Assembly (NCBI GenBank): GCA_023398955.1
Contig: JAEWRL010000097.1
Coordinates: 1-64,000, forward strand
Source of the DNA: Pseudomonadota bacterium
GTDB taxonomy: Bacteria; Myxococcota_A; Polyangia; Polyangiales; Polyangiaceae
Direction of reading: 5' to 3'
DNA: 64,000 nt
The notes below the pieces were generated by a model, which saw only the letters and a program-made list of their open reading frames with translations, was not told the origin of the DNA and searched no databases. The translations under genes were made by a program, and so were the position numbers. Shown one piece after another: positions 58,149-64,000 of this stretch (its first letter is position 1; each line of letters opens with the position of its first letter).

Positions 58149-60259
58149 CGTGGGGGCCAACTCCCGGTGCCAGGGACTGGAGTCTGCCGATGAACGACAC
58201 GCACCGCTTCGCCGCCGACGAGTGCCCTCTGCATGGCCTCCCGTACCAGCGGCTCATGCTCCAAAGCCAACCTGAGCCGAATGTGGTTCGCGGATGCCTC
58301 CCCCCCGAGGCGGCCGAGCCAGTCCGCCGCGGAACGGCGAACGTCCCATGCCTTGTGCTCGAGGCAGGCGGTAACCCGCTCTGCCACGCGCTCCGAGACG
58401 GAGCCCGCGAGAGTCTTTAGCGCTGCCTTGACTACCTCCACGTGGGGGTGCGCCAACCCATCCATGAGCGCTTCGTCCCTGCTCTCGTCGGGCAGCTCGG
58501 CCACCGCTTCGAGGGCGGCGACCGCCACCAGAGGTGCTGGACTCAAGACGAGCGGACGCAGGCGGTCGAGGATCCCAGGTGCGGCGGTATCCCCAAGCGC
58601 CCGAATCGAGGCGACCATCACCGCCTCATCCTTGGTGGCAGCGATCACCTCCAGAAGCGCATCCAATCCAACGGGGCGGCCGTGCTCGTCGTGCAGTCTG
58701 CCCAGAGCTCGGGCGGCAGCGATCCGTACCTCCACGACCTCGTCCGCCAAGGCGAAGGAGACCGCATTCACCGCTCGGCCGTCGGCGGCGTGCGCCAAAG
58801 CTCCCAGGGCGGCACGGCGTACCGACGGAGCGCTGTGCGAGACGGCGTCCGCCAAGAAACGCACGTCCTCGCCGCGGGAGTCGAAGACCGGCGTCAAGGC
58901 GGCGCCGATGATGGTGACCGCAGACAGGGAGCAAGGACCGTCAGCCGTTGCTCTCCTGGCCAGCTCACGAGCTGCGCCGAAATGCCGACCCACCATGAGC
59001 TCCAGGGCGCTACCCGCGGCTTTGCGGATCAACGCCATGTCGGTCTTGTCGAGCCACTGGGCCGTCGGCACCACACAACGTTCGTCGCTCGCCGTGTGGA
59101 GGCAGTCGAGCGCACCGAGCACCAGCTCCTCCTCCGTGGAGCTGAGCGCGTCCAGGACGGCGCCCCGGGCACCCGCGGGGAGCTCCCCACTCTTGAGGAC
59201 GCGCCCGCAAAGCCGTAGTGCATCCGCCTGCTCCGGTTCGCTCAAGCGAGGGTACATCTCCAGCAAGGGGTCGCATGCTTCAGGACCGAACATCTCGAAG
59301 GCCTGCTCGGCAGCGTCGGCGACGGCTTCGTCTTGGGTCCCCTCGAAGACGACGCGCACCGCATCGCTGGAGCCCAGCGCACCGAGCACGATGATGGCCC
59401 GACGCCGCTCGTCGACGAAGTCGCTGCTGCGCGCTGCGTCCAGGAGGCGCGCCAGGGACTCGTGATGCATGGCTGACAGGGCTGGCTTCGCCGCGAGGGC
59501 AAGCTCAGGACTCCCCTGCACGTAGGACGCGACCGCCGCCAGGGCCCACCGCCACGCGCTCCCCTGGGCTCCGTCCAGCGCAGCGACGAGCCGCGGGGCA
59601 ACACGGGGCTCACGACAGCGTCCTGCCGCAAGCCATGCAGCCTGGCGCAGGACGCGGTCTTGCAGCAAACCCTCGATTCGCTCGAACTGGACTGCCATGC
59701 CTAGATGATTGATACCGTCGAGCGCGGTCAGCTTCTCGAGGGTGTCGCCCTGCTCCAAGCGCGACCGGAGCGCCGCAGAAGCGTCATCCGGAAACACAAC
59801 GCCCAGAGCAGCGATCCCTTCCAGGGCCGCGAGGCGCACGTTGGTGTCGGGATCGCTCAACATCGAGCGGAGCACTGGGAGAGCCCCGCTATGACCGGTC
59901 TTGCCCAGGGCTTCCGCCACCAGCTTCCTACCATCTTCATCGAGCTTGCCCGCCTCGGCCGTCAGCGCCTCGATGGCATGCGCCCCCCAGTTGGCGAGCA
60001 CCTCGACCGCCGCGTTGCGCAGCCCGACGTTCTCACTCGGCCCGAGGAGATGTGCGACCGCCTGCACGAGCTGTGCGTCCGCCCTCATCCGCGTGGCTAC
60101 GGCGACCGCCTCCTTACGCACCCGCCAGTCGCTGTCGCCCAAAGCGAGCGGGAGGACGCTCACCGCTTCACGGGTGTCGAGCTCAGCAAGGGAGTCGACT
60201 CCCCGGCGTCTCTCCTCGGGGTCTGCAGAAGCCAGCAACGCCTTGGTCTCACCCACCAT
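58145..60259 (-). CDS. HEAT-repeat protein of the chemosensory operon
   Basis: A 704-residue all-helical protein built of HEAT/PBS-lyase-like repeats along nearly its whole length: LALGDSDWRVRKEAVAVATRMRAD, MLSDPDTNVRLAALEGIAALG, DAVSHSAPSVRRAALGALAHAADGRAV, ALADEVVEVRIAAARALGRLHDE and ACLEHKAWDVRRSAADWLGRLGG. No signal peptide or enzymatic domain. Such solenoids bind partner proteins. It lies between cheW and cheR with a 3-bp gap and a 4-bp overlap, so it is clearly part of the che operon and probably a scaffold or adaptor for the signalling array. Confidence 0.88.
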   Translation of the reverse strand: MVGETKALLASADPEERRRGVDSLAELDTREAVSVLPLALGDSDWRVRKEAVAVATRMRADAQLVQAVAHLLGPSENVGLRNAAVEVLANWGAHAIEALTAEAGKLDEDGRKLVAEALGKTGHSGALPVLRSMLSDPDTNVRLAALEGIAALGVVFPDDASAALRSRLEQGDTLEKLTALDGINHLGMAVQFERIEGLLQDRVLRQAAWLAAGRCREPRVAPRLVAALDGAQGSAWRWALAAVASYVQGSPELALAAKPALSAMHHESLARLLDAARSSDFVDERRRAIIVLGALGSSDAVRVVFEGTQDEAVADAAEQAFEMFGPEACDPLLEMYPRLSEPEQADALRLCGRVLKSGELPAGARGAVLDALSSTEEELVLGALDCLHTASDERCVVPTAQWLDKTDMALIRKAAGSALELMVGRHFGAARELARRATADGPCSLSAVTIIGAALTPVFDSRGEDVRFLADAVSHSAPSVRRAALGALAHAADGRAVNAVSFALADEVVEVRIAAARALGRLHDEHGRPVGLDALLEVIAATKDEAVMVASIRALGDTAAPGILDRLRPLVLSPAPLVAVAALEAVAELPDESRDEALMDGLAHPHVEVVKAALKTLAGSVSERVAERVTACLEHKAWDVRRSAADWLGRLGGEASANHIRLRLALEHEPLVREAMQRALVGGEAVRVVHRQTPVPGTGSWPPR

Positions 60260-60262
60260 GGC

Positions 60263-60757
60263 TCACCGGCCTCCTGCCGCGCTCATGACCGCGGCCATGT
60301 CGAGCGTGCTGGTGAGCACCCCAATTTCACTCACGTCCAAAACGAAGACGAGGCGGTCCGGGTGGTACACCACACCCAGAATCCCGCGCTCCTCGTCACC
60401 GGCACCCATCGACGGCGGGGCCCCCAGTTTACCCCCTTCCGATCCAAACACCTCCGTCACCCTGTCAACCACCAGACCGACCCATCGCCCGCCCACGTAG
60501 AGCATGATCCACTTTCCCTTCGCTCCGTCTTGGAGCGGCGAGAGTCCGAAGCGTCGGCGCAGATCCACGATAGGGACGACCTCCCCGCGATGATTGACGA
60601 CGCCTACGACAGCGTCTGGAACGTGCGGCACGGGCGTGAGGCCCGCCGGATTGACTATCTCCTTCACCGCGCCGATCGGGACCGCGTAGTGGACATCACC
60701 CACAACGAATCCGACCCAGCTGCGGGCACTCTGCGAAGTATGCTTTTCGCTAAACAC
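60263..60757 (-). CDS. cheW: Chemosensory coupling protein CheW (first copy)
   Basis: A 164-residue CheW that links receptors to CheA. SWVGFVVGDVHYAVPIGAVKEIVNPAGLTPVPHVPDAVVGVVNHRGEVVPIVDLRRRFGL is the typical two-lobed SH3-like fold, with the NHRG turn (family NLRG). The start is a GTG; GGTGAT lies a few bases upstream. Its end is 3 bp from the HEAT-protein start and it follows the second cheW by 15 bp. Confidence 0.93.
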   Translation of the reverse strand: MFSEKHTSQSARSWVGFVVGDVHYAVPIGAVKEIVNPAGLTPVPHVPDAVVGVVNHRGEVVPIVDLRRRFGLSPLQDGAKGKWIMLYVGGRWVGLVVDRVTEVFGSEGGKLGAPPSMGAGDEERGILGVVYHPDRLVFVLDVSEIGVLTSTLDMAAVMSAAGGR

Positions 60758-60772
60758 GGATCACCGTCCCGC

Positions 60773-61255
60773 CTACTGCATCACCAAGGTGCTCGGATCG
60801 ATAAGAACCACGTTGCCGCCGCTCGGACGACCGATGCCCACCACGTGGTCGCCAAACTCTCCAGCAAGCCCGGCATCCGCCGTTTCGACCTCGTGGGGGC
60901 TCATCCGCAGCACGTGGCGTACTTCGTCCACGAAGAAGCCGATGGCCTCTCCCCGCACGTCGATGAGTAAGACTCGAGACCGCCGAGTCGCGACGTTGTT
61001 CGGAAAACTCAGCAGCTGACGCAGATCGAAGATGGTCGTGAGCATGCCCCGCACACTGCACACGCCCATCACGCCGGCCGGTGCCCGTGGAACCATCGTC
61101 AAGGGAGGAGGATTGAGGATCTCCCTGACACGCTTGAGCTCGACCCCATACTCCTCGTCCTGCAATGCGAACACCAGGAACTCACGGATAGGTCCGTCAA
61201 GCTGCGAGTCGAGCCTCTCGGCGGCGGGCGAGGTCACCCGGACCAGCTCAGGCAT
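60773..61255 (-). CDS. cheW: Chemosensory coupling protein CheW (second copy)
   Basis: A 160-residue CheW-like coupling protein. EFLVFALQDEEYGVELKRVREILNPPPLTMVPRAPAGVMGVCSVRGMLTTIFDLRQLL gives the fold; the receptor-contact turn reads SVRG in place of NLRG. It diverges clearly from the other cheW. The ATG at 61255 is used because GGGAG lies 8-9 bp upstream; this start overlaps the cheA stop by 8 bp. A GTG at 61270 is less likely. Confidence 0.92.
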   Translation of the reverse strand: MPELVRVTSPAAERLDSQLDGPIREFLVFALQDEEYGVELKRVREILNPPPLTMVPRAPAGVMGVCSVRGMLTTIFDLRQLLSFPNNVATRRSRVLLIDVRGEAIGFFVDEVRHVLRMSPHEVETADAGLAGEFGDHVVGIGRPSGGNVVLIDPSTLVMQ

Positions 61256-63359
61256 AAGCTGCTCTCCCACTGAAGGCCAAGGTGTCTCCTGCGCCTGCTT
61301 CGTCGATCAGGGACGCCGCGTCCAGGACCAAACTGACACGCTGGTCCCCGAGCTCCGTGGCCCCCGCGAATCCGCGCACGCTGGCGAGCGACTTCCCAAG
61401 CGGCTTGATCACGATATCTTGTTGACCGATCAGATGGTCCACGACGAGGCCCAGACGCCGTGAGCCGAGAGACGCCACGACGACGTAACGCCGAGCAGAT
61501 GTCGCTCCGCTCGTGATGGCGAAGACCTCTTCCAGCCTCATGAGAGGCAGAGACTGACCGCGCAGCGTGAGGATCTCACGACCGTCGATGCGTCGCACCT
61601 CCCGTTCGTTCAAGACGAGCGCTTCCGAGACGCTGCTCAGGGGTACGGCGAACACGTTCGCGCCCACTCGAACCAAGAGAGCGCTCACTATGGCGAGGGT
61701 GATGGGCAGCGTGACGGTCACCTTCGTACCGATGAGCACTTCGCTGTCGACGTCGATGATTCCGCCCAGCTTGGCGATGTTCGTCTTGACGACGTCCATC
61801 CCCACACCGCGCCCGCTGTAGCTGTCTGCCTCGTCACGTGTACTGAGCCCCGGAGCAAAGACGAGCACCAGCTTCTCTTCGAGCGTCAGACTCTCCGAAT
61901 CCGCGGAACCGATGATCCCGAGCTTCACCGCCCGCGAAACGAGCTTGTCCGTATCGATGCCTCGTCCGTCGTCTTCGATCTCCAAGACTACGTGGTTGCC
62001 CTTCTGATAGGCGTTGAGCGCGATCGTACCTACGGAGGGCTTTCCCAGCTCGACCCGCTTCTCCTTGGATTCGATGCCGTGATCGATGGCATTGCGGATC
62101 ATGTGCATCAGAGGGTCACTCAGCTCTTCGACGATGAGCTTGTCGATCTCCGTCTCCGCGCCGGTGATCACCAGCCGAATCTCTTTGCCGCGGTCGCGGC
62201 TGATCTGGCGGGCGACCCGCGCCAGTCGGTCGAAGATTTGACCCAGCGGTACCATGCGCACGTCGAGAATCCCGTCCTGCATTTCGCTGAGACGGCGATC
62301 GAACGCGCGCTCCAGTCGCTGTAGGTCGAGGCCGAGCTTCCGCTGGCCCTCTGAACGTAGGCGCTCCGACAGCCGGGACAGGCTGACCCGCACGATGCTC
62401 AGCTCTCCGACGAGATTCATCAGATGATCCAGGCGCCGGATGTCGACACGCACCGTCTGGGACAGCGAGCGGAGCGAGCCGGACACGAGCTGCGCTGCGA
62501 CGTCGACGACCTCTTTCGCGAGGGGCATCTGAGAGGGCGCGGCGTTCGGCAGCGCCGACTCCGCCCGCAGCCCCGCCGGTTCAGGAGCGCTCGGAGCGCT
62601 TGGCGTCGCCGGCTGCTTTCTCGGGACCTCCTCGACGAAGACCTGATCGCTCCCGAGCGCAGTGGAGATCGTCTCGAAGTCCTGGCTAGAAGCCAAGAGG
62701 ATGTCGAGCTGAATCCGATCGACGCTCGTCGACTCCCCGGTGGGAAGATAGGTGATAATCTCCCCGAACTGCTTCGCGCTGTCCTTCGTCTCCTCCAAGG
62801 CCCTGTCGATGGAGGCGAGATCGAAGTCCACCCGCAGGCGATACAAGCGAACACCCGCTTGGATGTTGGCGGTCAGGCGGTGTTCTTCGTACTCCGTGAG
62901 GACCGAGAGTACGCTTTGGTCCAGAGCGTACTCGGCTCGGACTTCCTTGGCAGGAGCGCCTGGCTGATCCTTCACTAGGGAGAGCTTGCGAATGAACTCG
63001 TCCGCGTCCCCCGCGTCAGCGGTGCCCCGGCGCTCGTCGCCCAAGATCTTGCTGAAGGTCTCAACCGCCGCGAACAGCAGATCGAGCACATCCTGCGATA
63101 GCGAAAGCCTGCCAAGACGCAGGTCATCGAGCATGTCCTCGAGTCGGTGAGCTATCCGTCCGAGGGTGGTGGCGCCAAACAGCCCTGCGAGCCCCTTCAA
63201 CGTGTGGATTGCGCGAAAAGCCTCGTTGACCGTCGAAGGATCCACGGCACCCTTGCGTGAGGTCTCATCGAGCTCCAGGAGGTTCTTCGAGAAGGACTCT
63301 ACCAACTCCTGAGCTTCAGAGAAGAACTCCTCCTTCGCCTTGTCGAACTGCTCCGTCAT
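61248..63359 (-). CDS. cheA: Chemosensory histidine kinase CheA
   Basis: The 703-residue kinase of the operon. An N-terminal Hpt domain has the phosphorylated His in FRAIHTLKGLAGLFGATTL. A P2-like region (about 155-250) is divergent. Then come the dimerisation helices (LDHLMNLVGELSIVRVSL), N-box DPLMHMIRNAIDHGIES, G-boxes VLEIEDDGRGID and GRGVGMDVVKTNI, and a C-terminal CheW-like domain (NVFAVPLSSVSEALVL and LPLMRLEEVF). No receiver is fused to it, unlike FrzE. It overlaps the upstream regulator by 4 bp (ATGA) and cheW by 8 bp. Confidence 0.95.
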   Translation of the reverse strand: MTEQFDKAKEEFFSEAQELVESFSKNLLELDETSRKGAVDPSTVNEAFRAIHTLKGLAGLFGATTLGRIAHRLEDMLDDLRLGRLSLSQDVLDLLFAAVETFSKILGDERRGTADAGDADEFIRKLSLVKDQPGAPAKEVRAEYALDQSVLSVLTEYEEHRLTANIQAGVRLYRLRVDFDLASIDRALEETKDSAKQFGEIITYLPTGESTSVDRIQLDILLASSQDFETISTALGSDQVFVEEVPRKQPATPSAPSAPEPAGLRAESALPNAAPSQMPLAKEVVDVAAQLVSGSLRSLSQTVRVDIRRLDHLMNLVGELSIVRVSLSRLSERLRSEGQRKLGLDLQRLERAFDRRLSEMQDGILDVRMVPLGQIFDRLARVARQISRDRGKEIRLVITGAETEIDKLIVEELSDPLMHMIRNAIDHGIESKEKRVELGKPSVGTIALNAYQKGNHVVLEIEDDGRGIDTDKLVSRAVKLGIIGSADSESLTLEEKLVLVFAPGLSTRDEADSYSGRGVGMDVVKTNIAKLGGIIDVDSEVLIGTKVTVTLPITLAIVSALLVRVGANVFAVPLSSVSEALVLNEREVRRIDGREILTLRGQSLPLMRLEEVFAITSGATSARRYVVVASLGSRRLGLVVDHLIGQQDIVIKPLGKSLASVRGFAGATELGDQRVSLVLDAASLIDEAGAGDTLAFSGRAAYA

Positions 63360-63745
63360 GAATCACCGCGACGTCCAAGCACGTCCATGACCAAGCTGCA
63401 CAGCTGGTCGGGCGTGAACGGCTTGGTGAGGTAGCCACGGGCACCGAGGGCGAGCCCACGCTCTCTGTCGCGCTCGGATGCTTGCGTGGAAATGACGAGC
63501 ACCGGCGTGCTTCGGTGCTGGTCGCTCGTCGCGATGAAGCGCATCAGCTCGAGGCCGTTGATATCGGGCATGTTGATGTCCGTGATCACGAGGTCGTATT
63601 GGCCCCGCGGCAGCATGCGCAACGCGTCGAACCCGCTACCCGCTTCCTCTACGGTGACCTCGCCCAGGCCGTCGCACGTCTCCAACGCTGCGCGCACGAA
63701 CGAGCGCATGCTAGACGAGTCTTCCACCACCAAGATGCGCGCCAT
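63356..63745 (-). CDS. CheY-like response regulator of the che operon
   Basis: A 129-residue receiver. It has ILVVEDSSSMRSFVRAALE, the phospho-acceptor Asp in LVITDINMPDINGLELMRFI, VLVISTQAS and YLTKPFTPDQL. Being the first recognised gene of the operon and coupled to cheA (ATGA overlap), it is the likely phosphorylation target of CheA. There is no output domain, so it acts through protein contact. Confidence 0.92.
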   Translation of the reverse strand: MARILVVEDSSSMRSFVRAALETCDGLGEVTVEEAGSGFDALRMLPRGQYDLVITDINMPDINGLELMRFIATSDQHRSTPVLVISTQASERDRERGLALGARGYLTKPFTPDQLCSLVMDVLGRRGDS

Positions 63746-63927
63746 CAGGCTACCGTACTCCTCTGCTCGGTTGGCGTCGTCCGTTCACTCATGGCTGACC
63801 GATGGGCCTTCGCCCTGCCCCATTGTGCCGTCGCCCTCTGGCGTGGCGTCGCGAGCCGTTCACCTCCAGCGCGCGCCACAGGACGAGCAGCGGGGCGTCG
63901 CCTCGCATCGGCAGCCCCGTTACAGCC
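63746..63927. other. Intergenic region upstream of the che operon
   Basis: About 180 bp between the response regulator and the probable end of the next minus-strand gene. Overlapping short frames exist here (including one of 67 codons, 63789-63992), but none has a recognisable family. Confidence 0.3.
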
Positions 63928-64000
63928 TCAGCGACGGCTGTTGGTGCCGAAAGGCAGGTGCTGGAGAGCGTTCGCGGCGTCATGCCTGACATTCTCCAGG
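63928..64000 (-). CDS. C-terminal fragment of an unidentified gene (cut by window edge)
   Basis: The minus-strand frame ending at the TGA at 63928 reads LENVRHDAANALQHLPFG plus a short basic tail, with G or C at almost every third codon position, so it looks like the true C-terminus of a gene that begins beyond 64000. A competing frame (63789-63992, ATG at 63992 after GGAGA) overlaps it. Only about 23 residues are visible and no family can be named. Confidence 0.3.
   Translation of the reverse strand, partial: LENVRHDAANALQHLPFGTNSRR

Noticed and set aside
63789..63992. 67-residue minus-strand open frame with a GGAGA box
   Set aside because: It overlaps a frame with better third-position GC that ends at 63928 and runs off the edge; the 67-residue product has no recognisable family and an Arg-rich tail.

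Overview
The window is high-GC, densely packed bacterial DNA. Gene content points to a myxobacterium-like member of the Myxococcota: a mevalonate-type isoprenoid pathway in a Gram-negative setting (type II IPP isomerase, mevalonate and phosphomevalonate kinases, diphosphomevalonate decarboxylase, class II HMG-CoA reductase), a chemosensory operon with a HEAT-repeat protein, a fibro-slime domain protein, a Cys-rich lipoprotein, large CheB-CheR-PAS hybrids and a split complex I cluster. This assignment is inferred from gene content; no rRNA, tRNA or taxonomic marker was found.

Layout. 1-108: 5' end of an IS1634-type transposase cut by the left edge, then an APH-fold phosphotransferase. 1.8-6.3 kb: surface-polysaccharide genes (GT4 glycosyltransferase and FkbM methyltransferase on +, convergent with a Wzx-type flippase and a second glycosyltransferase on -). 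The minus-strand genes continue without real gaps into rnhB, trpF, a CheY-like regulator and a GAF protein (to 9.0 kb), mostly joined by 4-bp GTGA overlaps. 9.3-15.1 kb: a small helical protein, then the mevalonate block (fni divergent from prenyl synthase, mvk, mvaD, phosphomevalonate kinase) and a stand-alone Lrp/AsnC effector domain. 15.2-22.0 kb: a glyoxalase-like/DUF924 fusion, a CheB-CheR-PAS hybrid and a PAS histidine kinase with receiver. 22.1-26.4 kb: mvaA coupled to a TPR lipoprotein, and two further envelope proteins. 26.5-35.3 kb: nuoEFJKLMN on the minus strand, without nuoA-D, G, H, I. 35.6-39.0 kb: zinc-ribbon/low-complexity membrane protein with an 18-bp minisatellite, a DUF2752 protein, a 0.6 kb non-coding stretch with long inverted repeats, and a fibro-slime protein. 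39.1-45.7 kb: sirtuin, ychF, HAD 5'-nucleotidase, SWIM-SNF2 helicase. 45.7-49.7 kb: molybdopterin oxidoreductase (NasA/NarB-like) with a fused DmsB-DmsC electron-transfer/anchor partner. 50.2-56.1 kb: Cys-rich lipoprotein, glmU, LysM lytic transglycosylase, OpgC-like acyltransferase. 56.2-63.7 kb: chemosensory operon cheY-like, cheA, cheW, cheW, HEAT protein, cheR, cheB (minus). The right edge probably cuts one more minus-strand gene.

Most genes are recognisable housekeeping or signalling families. The more unusual items are architectures: NuoL with a C-terminal PKD-like domain, NuoM with an N-terminal membrane extension, the VOC-DUF924 fusion, the DmsB-DmsC fusion, an RNase HII with an altered GRG motif, and the inverted-repeat element at 37546-37681. 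I did not find a clearly new defence or mobile system.
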